From Hyalangium versicolor (GTDB lineage Bacteria > Myxococcota > Myxococcia > Myxococcales > Myxococcaceae): a DNA stretch of 64,000 nucleotides. This document shows, one piece after another, positions 1 to 7,926 of this stretch. Positions within the stretch are counted from its first letter, which is position 1. Every line of letters starts with the position of its first letter. The DNA is taken from NCBI RefSeq assembly GCF_020103695.1, contig NZ_JAHXBF010000003.1, positions 62,001-126,000 on the forward strand, given 5' to 3'. A program made the translations under genes and the position numbers. Under the pieces are notes generated by a model. The model was not told the origin of the DNA and ran no database searches. It was given only the letters and a program-made list of their open reading frames with translations.

Positions 1-90
1 GAACCCCGATTGCACGGGAGCAAATTCATGAGCGCCCAGGAGGCTGGCCGGTTCCTGGACGCATTGAGTGCGTGGGGCGCGGAGAGGTAA
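1..90 (+). CDS. C-terminal fragment of an unidentified protein
   Basis: The frame is open from the window edge and gives 29 codons ending in TAA at 88-90. The tail ends in the residues SAWGAER. Nothing recognisable remains and the function cannot be assigned. The next gene begins 12 bases later on the same strand, so the two could be co-transcribed. Confidence 0.5.
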   Translation, partial: EPRLHGSKFMSAQEAGRFLDALSAWGAER

Positions 91-102
91 GAGGGGCGTA
101 TC

Positions 103-2541
103 ATGTCCTCATTCAGGGCTCTCGTGGGTCTCCTGCTGCTCCTTGTCACGGGCTGTATCTCGCTTCCGGGCGTAGAACCGGGAACTCCGCCCACGATCAT
201 CGAGAGCGCACAGTCCGCGACCACCGCGATGGCCACTGCCTCCGTTATCTTTCAGGTGAAGGCGGAGGACGCCACGTCAAGCGGGCTGCGATTCTCCTGG
301 ACCGCCAGCACAGGAACTCTCGGGACTCCAACGAACGCGGATGTCACGAGCGAGGTGACATGGACAGCGCCACTATGTGTGCCGGTTGGGACGATGGCCA
401 CTATCACCGTGAGTGTCACGAATGGCGTGGGGCTTTCTGTTTCCAAGACCTTCGATGTTTCCGGAAACCCTTGCCCAACTCCTACTGTGTCTGCAGGAGG
501 TGTTCACTCGCTGGCATTGCGCGCTGATGGCACTGTCTGGACCTGGGGCAGTGATGGGACTGGTATGTCCCACCTTGAGCCAGTGCAGGTGGCGGAGTTG
601 AACAGCGTCGTCGCTGTCGCGGCAGGACCAAACTACTCGTTGGCTTTACGCAGTGATGGCATCCTCTGGGCCTGGGGACTCAACAGGTATGGGCAACTCG
701 GGGATGGGACGACGACCAGCCGTGTTACCCCCGTACGAGTCTCTGGGCTGACAGGCATCGTTGCCATGTCCGCAGGTACGAATCATGCCCTGGCCCTCCG
801 AGGCGATGGCTCCGTCTGGGCATGGGGGAGTAACTCCTTCGGCCAGCTAGGGGATGGGACGACGGTAGACCTCTCCACTCCCGTGCAGGTATCGGGGTTG
901 AGCAATGTCATCGTTGTCGCTGCGGCGGGTACTCACTCGCTGGCACTTGGGCGTGATGGCTCAGTGTGGGCATGGGGCGACAACAGTAGTGGCCAACTCG
1001 GGGATGGGACGACGGCTCAGCGCCCCACTGCCATACAGGTATCGGGACTCAGTAGCATTGTCGGCATTGATGGTGGCGGCAACTACTCGGTGGCTCTGCG
1101 GAGTGACGGCACGGTTTGGACCTGGGGCGTCAATGATTTCGGTCAACTTGGCGATGGGACCACAACCAATCGCCTAACTCCTGCGCAGCTATCGGGGCTG
1201 AGCAGCATCACCGCAGTGTCAGCAGGCGAAAATCATTGTCTGGCTCTGCGCAGCGACGGTTCGGTCTGGGCATGGGGGGCCAATTACTTTGGCGAGACCG
1301 GAACAGTGGTACCTGCTGAGCCTCTGACCCCTGGTCAGGTCGCTGGGCTCGACAACATCACCGCTATTGATGCGGGTCTCGCCCACTCTTTGGCCTTTCG
1401 AAGTGATGGAGCGGTTCTGGCTTGGGGGGCGAACACTTCAGGCCAGCTGGGCGACGGCCTACCTTCATTGCGCTCTATTCCATCACAGGTAGCTGGAGTA
1501 ACGACGGCGCTTTCGATAGGCGCCGGTGGTGAGCACTCCATGGCTATCCTGGCCGGTCAGACGCTCTGGGGCTGGGGAGCCAATGGCAAGGGGCAGCTCG
1601 GTAACGGAATGAATCTTGAAAGCCCGACTCCCATTCGGGTGCCTGATCTCTTCAATGTCGTGGCTGTTGCATTGGGCAGAGAGTACTCACTGGCCTTGCT
1701 GAGCAGTGGCACCCTTTGGGGCTGGGGCGCGAACAGCGCTGGGCAGTTGGGCGATGGGACGACAACCGACGGGTTGACTCTGCATCAGGTGACGCAGGTT
1801 GACAGTGTCATTGGAATCGCTGCGAGTGGGGAACAATCACTCGCTTTGCGGAGTGATGGCACGGTTTGGTCGTGGGGGCGCATCTATCTCAGCAGTGGGG
1901 CTAGCGGAAATCTCACGCCGGCACAGGTTGCTGGGTTGAGTGGAATCACGGCGATTAGCGCTGGCGCGCATCACTCATTGGCTTTGAAGAACGACGGCAC
2001 TGTGTGGGCGTGGGGATTCAACTTCTCAGGGAGGCTTGGCGATGGGACGACGACGGACAGCCTCGCTCCTGTGAAGGTATCCGGATTGACCAACGTGACG
2101 TCTATCGCTGCAGGAGGGGGCCATTCTTTGGCTTTGAAGAGCGATGGCACTGTGTGGGCTTGGGGGGATAACGGAAGCGGCCAATTGGGCAACGGGACAC
2201 TTGTCAGTCGCCCTGTTCCTGTCCATATCGTCGGGTTGAGCAGCATTACAGCCATCGCCGCAGGAGAGGGCCACTCGTTGGCTCTTCAGAGCGACGGCAC
2301 TGTGTGGGCCTGGGGAAGCAATTTTGCTAGCCAGGTCGGTGATGGGACAACGATCGACCGTATCGTTCCTGTGAAGGTTTCTGGTTTGGATGGAGTCATC
2401 TCGATTGCAGCCGGTGGGATGCACTCCATGGCCATTCGCAGCGACGGCACCGCTTGGGCCTGGGGTTCAAGCTCCTATGGGCAACTCGGTGATGGCACGA
2501 CGTCGCGGCGCCTTTTGCCAGTGCGTTCTCGGTTGCCTTGA
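103..2541 (+). CDS. RCC1-repeat surface lipoprotein, probable double seven-bladed propeller
   Basis: An 812-residue exported protein. The N terminus is a lipoprotein signal with lipobox LVTGC (Cys18). Residues ~30-125 look like an Ig-type domain with a WTA(S/P) pattern resembling the repeats in the lipoproteins at 2731 and 16292. After that I count 14 copies of the RCC1 signature AG..HSLAL..DGTVWAWG, spaced 45-55 residues apart, to the C terminus. Fourteen repeats is what two complete seven-bladed propellers need. RCC1-like propellers usually bind proteins; in myxobacteria such lipoproteins are common and mostly uncharacterised. The start is supported by GAGGGG eight bases upstream. The eukaryotic guanine-exchange role of RCC1 should not be transferred; the function is unknown. 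Confidence 0.85.
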   Translation: MSSFRALVGLLLLLVTGCISLPGVEPGTPPTIIESAQSATTAMATASVIFQVKAEDATSSGLRFSWTASTGTLGTPTNADVTSEVTWTAPLCVPVGTMATITVSVTNGVGLSVSKTFDVSGNPCPTPTVSAGGVHSLALRADGTVWTWGSDGTGMSHLEPVQVAELNSVVAVAAGPNYSLALRSDGILWAWGLNRYGQLGDGTTTSRVTPVRVSGLTGIVAMSAGTNHALALRGDGSVWAWGSNSFGQLGDGTTVDLSTPVQVSGLSNVIVVAAAGTHSLALGRDGSVWAWGDNSSGQLGDGTTAQRPTAIQVSGLSSIVGIDGGGNYSVALRSDGTVWTWGVNDFGQLGDGTTTNRLTPAQLSGLSSITAVSAGENHCLALRSDGSVWAWGANYFGETGTVVPAEPLTPGQVAGLDNITAIDAGLAHSLAFRSDGAVLAWGANTSGQLGDGLPSLRSIPSQVAGVTTALSIGAGGEHSMAILAGQTLWGWGANGKGQLGNGMNLESPTPIRVPDLFNVVAVALGREYSLALLSSGTLWGWGANSAGQLGDGTTTDGLTLHQVTQVDSVIGIAASGEQSLALRSDGTVWSWGRIYLSSGASGNLTPAQVAGLSGITAISAGAHHSLALKNDGTVWAWGFNFSGRLGDGTTTDSLAPVKVSGLTNVTSIAAGGGHSLALKSDGTVWAWGDNGSGQLGNGTLVSRPVPVHIVGLSSITAIAAGEGHSLALQSDGTVWAWGSNFASQVGDGTTIDRIVPVKVSGLDGVISIAAGGMHSMAIRSDGTAWAWGSSSYGQLGDGTTSRRLLPVRSRLP

Positions 2542-2730
2542 AGGGGCTTGGAGTACTGGTTTGACGGAGGCGGAAGAACCCAGACTACGTGCCGTGGAAG
2601 CCGCGCACTCCCAAGGAGGGGGGCGTTGGTACCTTGTCTGCGGATGGACCGGCTTCGGAATGTCGTCGGCAGTTGCTGCTCCCGGGTTCCTCACTGATGT
2701 TGGCCAGCGCTGCGCAAGCGGGCTTCTATG

Positions 2731-4623
2731 TCAGTCGTTGGCAGCGCCCGCGAGGATCCACGAGCGCACTCGGATCCGCAGTCCCGGATTCTTGTCAAAG
2801 TAATCCGTAGCGCCCGGCGGCATCCGCCCACCACAGTTCGTACCTTCCATCTTCAGGATGAGCACGGAGTTATCTGGGCTGCCAGGGGTGACGCGGTTGA
2901 GCGAGGAGCATGCGCTGTTGATCGCTTTGACGTTGATCAAACTGCCATAGCTGGTAGCTGCGGAGAGGTTGAGGCTTCCGCTGGAGCCATGGCAGCCTGT
3001 GCAAGGCACCGTGTTCCATATGTTCTGGACGTCGGTGTAGTGGGGCACCGTGACGGGAATTGCGATGGAGCGGACCACGGGCGTGCTTTGGCCATCGGTG
3101 ACACTCACAGAGAGCGTGAAGGACGTCTGTGTGCTCAACGCGGGCGAGTACCACTGGGCGCTCGCGGTGTTGACGGCACCCACGAAGTTGCCCATCGAGG
3201 CCGGAGCTGTCTGGCTCCACGCGTAGGTGATCGTGTCGCCGTCCGGATCGCTCGCCGTGATGGAGAACGCTCCCGTGTTACCCGCCAGCAGGGTGCTCGG
3301 TCCACTGATGGTGGCACTCACGGTGGGCGGCCGGTTCACCTTGCGGACAGTGATGTCCACGGTGCCCGACACGCTGCCGCCCTGTCCGTCGGACACGGTG
3401 ACGCGCAGCCTGTAGACACCGTTGGCGTTCACATCCGGGGCCGTCCAACTGGGAGTGGCGGACGAGGTGCTGCTGAAGGTGCCCGTGGGGGATGCGGGAG
3501 ACACCTGGGTCCACGCATACGTGAGCGGGTCTCCATCCACGTCGCTCGCACTCACCGAGAGGTTGGTGGACGTCTGCTCATCAATGGTGGTGGAGGAGGC
3601 TGAAGGGCCTGCCGTCAGGGTGGGGTTGGAGTTGACGAAGGCGTGCACCAGCACAGGGACCGACTTGTTGGTGGTGCCTCCCTTGCCGTCAGACACGGTG
3701 ACACGCAGCTGGAAGTTCGTGTCGGACGCCGTTTTGGGAGCAGTCCAGCTTGGGGTGGCCGAGGTGGTGCTGTTGAAGGTGCCGGCGGGTGTGGTGGGCT
3801 CCTGCGCCCAGAGATAGGTGAGCGGGTCGCTGTCCGGATCGGATGCGGTGACCGAGAGGGCCGTGGTCTGCAGGGCGTTCAGGGTCGCGGGAGTCGCCGT
3901 GGGGTCCGTCACCGTCGGTGGGTTGTTTTGGGCAACGGGCTCCTTCACTTCCACGGCCACTGAGCCTTGCGCGGAGCCGCCCTTTCCATCCGAGACGGTC
4001 ACCTGCAGCGTGAAGTTCTGGGTGCCCGTCACCACCGGGGCGGTCCAGATGGGGTTGGAGAGGGTGGCGTTGTTGAATGTGCCCGCCGGGGTGGCCGGTG
4101 TCTGCGTCCAGGAGTAGGTGAGCGTGTCGCCGTCCGCGTCCGTCGCCGAGACGGAGAGCTGTACCGGTGCCGCTCCGACCACGTTCGAGACAGAAGCGGT
4201 AGGCGTCCCGCTGGCGATCACGGGAACCTGATTCGGGGGCGGAGGCGGGCGGACTCGCACCGTCACGGAGCGCTGGACGGAGCCATCCTTCCCATCCGAG
4301 ACGGTGACACCGAGTTGGAAGCTGGTCTCCGCGCTCACCTCTGGAGCTGTCCACGTTGGCGTGGCGCTGGAGGCATCACTGAATGAGCCCGCAGGAGTGG
4401 CGGGCGTCTGGGCCCAGGAATAGGTGAGCGAGTCTCCATCCGGGTCCTCGGCTTTCGCGGTCAGCGCCACCGACGCGCCAGAGTTCACCTCCGAGGCCTG
4501 GGCTGTCGGGCCCGTGAGGGAGGGAGGCTTGTTGGCGGGTGGGGCGGGCTCGTCGTCACCGCAAGCGGACCACAACGCGACGCACAGCAAGGAGAGGAGA
4601 ATGCGCGCCAATCGACTGTACAT
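2731..4623 (-). CDS. Ig-like repeat lipoprotein with C-terminal cytochrome c domain
   Basis: A 630-residue lipoprotein. I choose the ATG at 4623 because it is preceded by GGAGG and opens a signal peptide with lipobox LWSAC; an open frame continues upstream to 4950 but encodes nothing signal-like. The mature protein has five ~95-residue Ig/cadherin-like repeats (pattern DPDGD.LTY.W.Q.P..PAG.F and VTVSDGKGG). The last ~100 residues carry a single CTGCH haem motif and a later GGRMPP whose Met is a plausible distal haem ligand, ending in WILAGA. This is a covalently haem-bound, probably surface-displayed c-type cytochrome on an Ig stalk. Electron partner and function are unknown. The gene at 16292-17608 is a paralogue with the same C-terminal domain. 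Confidence 0.85.
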   Translation of the reverse strand: MYSRLARILLSLLCVALWSACGDDEPAPPANKPPSLTGPTAQASEVNSGASVALTAKAEDPDGDSLTYSWAQTPATPAGSFSDASSATPTWTAPEVSAETSFQLGVTVSDGKDGSVQRSVTVRVRPPPPPNQVPVIASGTPTASVSNVVGAAPVQLSVSATDADGDTLTYSWTQTPATPAGTFNNATLSNPIWTAPVVTGTQNFTLQVTVSDGKGGSAQGSVAVEVKEPVAQNNPPTVTDPTATPATLNALQTTALSVTASDPDSDPLTYLWAQEPTTPAGTFNSTTSATPSWTAPKTASDTNFQLRVTVSDGKGGTTNKSVPVLVHAFVNSNPTLTAGPSASSTTIDEQTSTNLSVSASDVDGDPLTYAWTQVSPASPTGTFSSTSSATPSWTAPDVNANGVYRLRVTVSDGQGGSVSGTVDITVRKVNRPPTVSATISGPSTLLAGNTGAFSITASDPDGDTITYAWSQTAPASMGNFVGAVNTASAQWYSPALSTQTSFTLSVSVTDGQSTPVVRSIAIPVTVPHYTDVQNIWNTVPCTGCHGSSGSLNLSAATSYGSLINVKAINSACSSLNRVTPGSPDNSVLILKMEGTNCGGRMPPGATDYFDKNPGLRIRVRSWILAGAAND

Positions 4624-4644
4624 GGGGCCTCCAGGCAACGAATG

Positions 4645-4706
4645 GAGGGCACCGTAACCCAGGTGCCCTCGTTTCGAGGAGTCGTCACCACCCTCGAACG
4701 ACGAGG
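4645..4706 (-). promoter_or_regulatory. Hairpin cluster in the leader of the cytochrome lipoprotein gene
   Basis: Three inverted repeats lie upstream of the ATG at 4623: a perfect 9-bp stem 4645-4653 with 4662-4670 (8-base loop), a 5-bp stem 4667-4671 with 4675-4679 that overlaps the first and would exclude it, and a 5-bp stem 4692-4696 with 4702-4706. No run of Us follows the strong stem in the minus direction, so it is not a typical intrinsic terminator of the upstream pilP-like gene. A role in mRNA stability or translation is inference. Confidence 0.35.
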
Positions 4707-4849
4707 CTCCGCATGACATGGCGGCCCCGCGGGCGGCGGGCAAGGACCGAACTGGTATGACAGCCGTACCAGGCGGCTCGGACCGCGCCCGGACCGGCCC
4801 CTTTGTGCCATCGCGCTGGAGTCCGTCGGCTGCCGCTTGTCGGGAGGGG

Positions 4850-5377
4850 CTACTCGCCGGTCGCCAGGGGGAGATCCGGTTGCATCCGGAGGACGGTCTC
4901 GTACTCGCGGGAGCGCCCCTGCCCATCGAGGGTGACCTCTGCCACGACAATGGAGTCCCGCAGCACTTTCTTCACCACGCCGCCGTTGCGGCCCACCTTG
5001 CTGCCTCGCGAGATGGGGAAGGCCATGCCCCTGGGGTTCTCGATGACGGCCACCGGGTTCGCCATGCCCGAGATGACTCCCGTCAGCTTGAGTTCGTCGA
5101 GGCTATAGATGCAGAGCGGTCCCTGGCAGTCGATGAGCGGCCTCGCGCAGCAGGGCGAATCCAGCGGGTATCGGAACGGATCACGCTTGCCCACGGGGTT
5201 GTACGAGTAGGAGACCCCCGGGACGGAATCCTCGGCGGCAGGGGCCGGCATCGCGGCGGAAGCCTGAGCCACGGGAGCAGGGGAGGAGGCGGTTGGGGCC
5301 AATGGCTCGGGGGCCCGAGTCGAACAGCCAGACAGCAGCACTCCCAGCAAGAGCACGGCGGGCGAGAGCTTCTTCAT
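4850..5377 (-). CDS. Orphan PilP-like pilus assembly lipoprotein
   Basis: A 175-residue lipoprotein with signal peptide and lipobox LLSGC. The start at 5377 has GGAGGT five bases upstream and is preferred over a longer frame to 5437. The C-terminal half matches the PilP fold: RDPF, then DELKLTGVISG..NPVAVIE, GRNGG.V..V and a final beta-rich stretch. PilP is the inner-membrane-linked lipoprotein that connects the PilN/PilO platform to the PilQ secretin in type IV pili. Here no pilM, pilN, pilO or pilQ is adjacent, so this is either a displaced paralogue or part of another secretin system. The two Cys pairs (PCC and CQGPLC) could form disulfides. Fold assignment is good, pathway assignment weak. 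Confidence 0.72.
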   Translation of the reverse strand: MKKLSPAVLLLGVLLSGCSTRAPEPLAPTASSPAPVAQASAAMPAPAAEDSVPGVSYSYNPVGKRDPFRYPLDSPCCARPLIDCQGPLCIYSLDELKLTGVISGMANPVAVIENPRGMAFPISRGSKVGRNGGVVKKVLRDSIVVAEVTLDGQGRSREYETVLRMQPDLPLATGE

Positions 5378-5567
5378 GGAGCACCTCCAGCACGGGACGC
5401 AGGTCGCAGCCTGGACCAGGAGGACTCCCACCAGCAATGTGCGTCCGTTCCGCCTGCTCTGGACTCACCCGTGTGGATGCAACATTGGCGTGAGGCTGTC
5501 CTCTCTCCGCGCTTGCTTCGCCCCCCTGGGCTTCGCACAAGCTCCCTCCTGAAAGAGAGGAGAAGTC

Positions 5568-6443
5568 GTGACGAAGTTCCAAGGGATCCCCCGGCTCTTG
5601 CTGTGTGCCTCGCTCGTCGTGCTGGTGATGTTCGCCACGGCACAGGCCGGCGGGCGTCAGGCCTCACAGAAGGGCGTGCTCCTCGAGCAGCTCGCCTGGC
5701 CCCAGGCCGAGAAGGTCCTCACTCCCGACACGGTCGTCGTCATCCCGCTGGGCGCGCAGTCCAAGGAGCACGGTCCACACCTGCCGCTCGCCAACGACTG
5801 GAACATCGCCGAGTACCTCAAGCAGCGCGTGCTCCAGAGCGCGGACGTGGTGATCGCCCCCACCGTCAACTACTCGTACTACCCCGCGTTCGTGGAGTAT
5901 CCAGGTTCAACTTCGCTGCGGCTGGAGACGGCTCGTGACCTGATCGTCGACATCTGCCGGGGGCTGGCGCACTTCGGCCCTCACCGCTTCTATGTGCTGA
6001 ACACCGGCATCTCCACGGTGAGGGCGCTGCGCCCCGCTGCGGAGATCCTGGCGCAGGACGGCATCCTCCTTCACTACACCGATCTGATGGTCGCCACCGG
6101 CGAAGTCGAGAAGCAGGTGTCGCAGCAGGAAGGCGGCACGCACGCCGACGAGATCGAGACCTCCATGATGCTCTACATCGCCCCGAAGACGGTGGACATG
6201 TCCAAGGCCGTGAAGGACTACCACCCGGGCAGGAGCCCCTTCAGCCGGACTCCCACGGATGGAGGCGTCATCTACTCGGCGAGCGGCGTCTACGGAGACG
6301 CGACGCTGGCCACCCGGGCCAAGGGCCAGCGCGTGGTCGAGGCCATGGTGACCGCGGTCCTCTCGGACATCGAGGCGCTGCGCAAGGCCCCCGTTGGAGC
6401 TGCTGGCGCCACGGACGGGGGAGTACCGAAGGGCTCTCCTTAG
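5568..6443 (+). CDS. Exported creatininase-family protein
   Basis: A 291-residue protein starting at GTG with GAGAGGAGA upstream. It has an N-terminal signal peptide (hydrophobic core residues ~10-27, AQA cleavage site), which is unusual because creatininase-family amidohydrolases are normally cytoplasmic. Family features seen are SKEHGPHLPL.ND (metal ligands Glu, His, Asp) and THADEIETSMML. The NGHGGN-type motif that supplies another metal-binding His in classical members is replaced by NTGIST. Family membership is clear, but substrate is unknown and catalysis may differ from creatininase or formamide hydrolases. It stands alone between the pilP-like gene (divergent) and the PRPP synthetase gene. 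Confidence 0.8.
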   Translation: MTKFQGIPRLLLCASLVVLVMFATAQAGGRQASQKGVLLEQLAWPQAEKVLTPDTVVVIPLGAQSKEHGPHLPLANDWNIAEYLKQRVLQSADVVIAPTVNYSYYPAFVEYPGSTSLRLETARDLIVDICRGLAHFGPHRFYVLNTGISTVRALRPAAEILAQDGILLHYTDLMVATGEVEKQVSQQEGGTHADEIETSMMLYIAPKTVDMSKAVKDYHPGRSPFSRTPTDGGVIYSASGVYGDATLATRAKGQRVVEAMVTAVLSDIEALRKAPVGAAGATDGGVPKGSP

Positions 6444-6536
6444 AAGAGCGGCAGGGAAGGGGAGCGGCCGAGAAGGTGATCGGACCGCGCCGGGGCGGCA
6501 CAATCCGCGCTGACCGTCCTGTACCGGGAGCCCTCC

Positions 6537-7454
6537 ATGCGCGTTGTCCTGATGACCGGCTCGTCCCACCCCGCCCTGGCCAACGCCGTCGCCAAGGTGC
6601 TCAGCCTGGAACTGGGGCGCTGTGCCGTCGATCGCTTCCCGGACGGCGAGCACCACGTCGAGGTCGCGGAGGAGTTGCGAGGCTGTGACGTCTACCTGTT
6701 CCAGCCGCTGGGGCCGCCCGTGGACTCGCACCTGATGGAGCTGCTCTTGATGGTGGATGCGTGCCGGCGCCGGGGAGCCGGGCGGGTGACGGCCGTGGTG
6801 CCCTATCTCGCCTATGCCCGGCACGATCGCCGGGAGACCGGGCGCGAGCCGCTGGGCGCGCGTCTGGTGGCCGACATCATCCGAGCCGCAGGGGTGGATC
6901 GGCTCGTCGCGGTGGACCTGCACAGCCCCGCTGTCGAAGGTTGCTTCAACATCCCCGTGGAGCACCTGAGCGCCATGCCGCTGCTGGCGGACCACTTGAG
7001 CCGCACCGCCGTCCCCGGCTCGGTGGTCGTCTCTCCAGACCTGGGCGCGGTGAAGCGCGCCGAGCGGTACGCGGCGGAGCTCCAACTCCCGGTGGCGGTG
7101 GTCCACAAGCGCCGCACGAGCGGCTCCCAGGTCCAGGCCCGCAGCATCACCGGCGACGTGAAGGGCTGCACTCCCATCCTCGTGGACGACATGATCTCCA
7201 CCGCCGGCACCATCGAGGCGGCGGTGAACGTCCTGCTCGAGGCCGGCTGTAAACCCGAGGTGACGGTGGTGGCCACCCACTCCCTGCTGGTGGGTCCCGC
7301 CATCGATCGGCTCGGGCGGCTCCCGCTGCGCCGGCTGATCACCACGGACAGCGTCCCCATGATTGGGCGGCTCCCCTTCCAGGTGGAGGTGGTGTCGCTG
7401 GCCCCACTGCTGGGCCGCACCATCGAACTGCTCCGCCTGGGCGCCCAGGGCTAG
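6537..7454 (+). CDS. prs: Ribose-phosphate pyrophosphokinase
   Basis: A 305-residue enzyme making phosphoribosyl pyrophosphate from ribose 5-phosphate and ATP, the shared precursor for purine, pyrimidine, His, Trp and NAD synthesis. Visible family features are the N-terminal RFPDGE substrate loop, ARHDRR in the ATP-binding flexible loop, VDLHSPAVEGCF.IPVEHL (catalytic-loop region) and the PRPP-binding loop VDDMISTAGT near residue 217. The segment RRETGREPLGARLVAD differs from the KxRxRxPI form of the common bacterial enzyme, so this may be a divergent second isozyme. Length is typical. The purine genes purH and purD are 20 kb away. Confidence 0.85.
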   Translation: MRVVLMTGSSHPALANAVAKVLSLELGRCAVDRFPDGEHHVEVAEELRGCDVYLFQPLGPPVDSHLMELLLMVDACRRRGAGRVTAVVPYLAYARHDRRETGREPLGARLVADIIRAAGVDRLVAVDLHSPAVEGCFNIPVEHLSAMPLLADHLSRTAVPGSVVVSPDLGAVKRAERYAAELQLPVAVVHKRRTSGSQVQARSITGDVKGCTPILVDDMISTAGTIEAAVNVLLEAGCKPEVTVVATHSLLVGPAIDRLGRLPLRRLITTDSVPMIGRLPFQVEVVSLAPLLGRTIELLRLGAQG

Positions 7455-7926
7455 GGACAGCCCGCCATTCCTCGCGTAGAGCGCGTTCCCCGAGATCCGG
7501 GCGCTACCTGCCCGTGAGGGGCGGAGAGCGCTCGCTCGCACAGAGACTCACTCACAGCGCGCGGGCGCTGCCCCCGTGGCCGCGTCCATTCCCGACAGAA
7601 ACCCGATGCAGCGCCAGCACCGTTTTGCATTTCCGCGCCATCCGGATTCGAGACAGGCGTGTCTGGTTTCAATATTGAAACTCTTGCCTTTCATCCTTGA
7701 AAAACCAGACACAGCACAAACCGGTTTTTCAACAACGAAATGGTCATCAGGGAACCCTGCCCTTCCGGGAATTGAACCTGCACCAGAGAGGGTGTAACCC
7801 GTTGACGCGACAGGGGTCCAAGATGTTTGATCTTCGACCAGCCGTCCTGCCAGAGCACATGAAGCTGGGCAGACCTGTTGGGTCTGCTACGAAACACGCA
7901 ATATCGATGACCTGGAGTCTTCGAAC
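7455..7926. promoter_or_regulatory. Gene-free 472-bp region with overlapping inverted repeats
   Basis: No convincing reading frame lies here. It holds a relatively AT-rich block with three nested elements: an 11-bp stem 7659-7669 with 7702-7712; a 10-bp stem 7697-7706 with 7723-7732; and a 14-bp perfect palindrome at 7667-7680. The two stems share 7702-7706, so they cannot form together. This is the layout expected of an attenuator or of a multi-site operator for the kinase-like gene at 7927. A tRNA-like T-loop occurs on the minus strand near 7780 but has no cloverleaf. Confidence 0.45.

Noticed and set aside
7757..7820. Minus-strand sequence resembling a tRNA T-arm (GGTTCAATTCC) and anticodon arm
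   Set aside because: The T-stem pairs poorly and no matching acceptor or D-arm exists, so no cloverleaf can be drawn.
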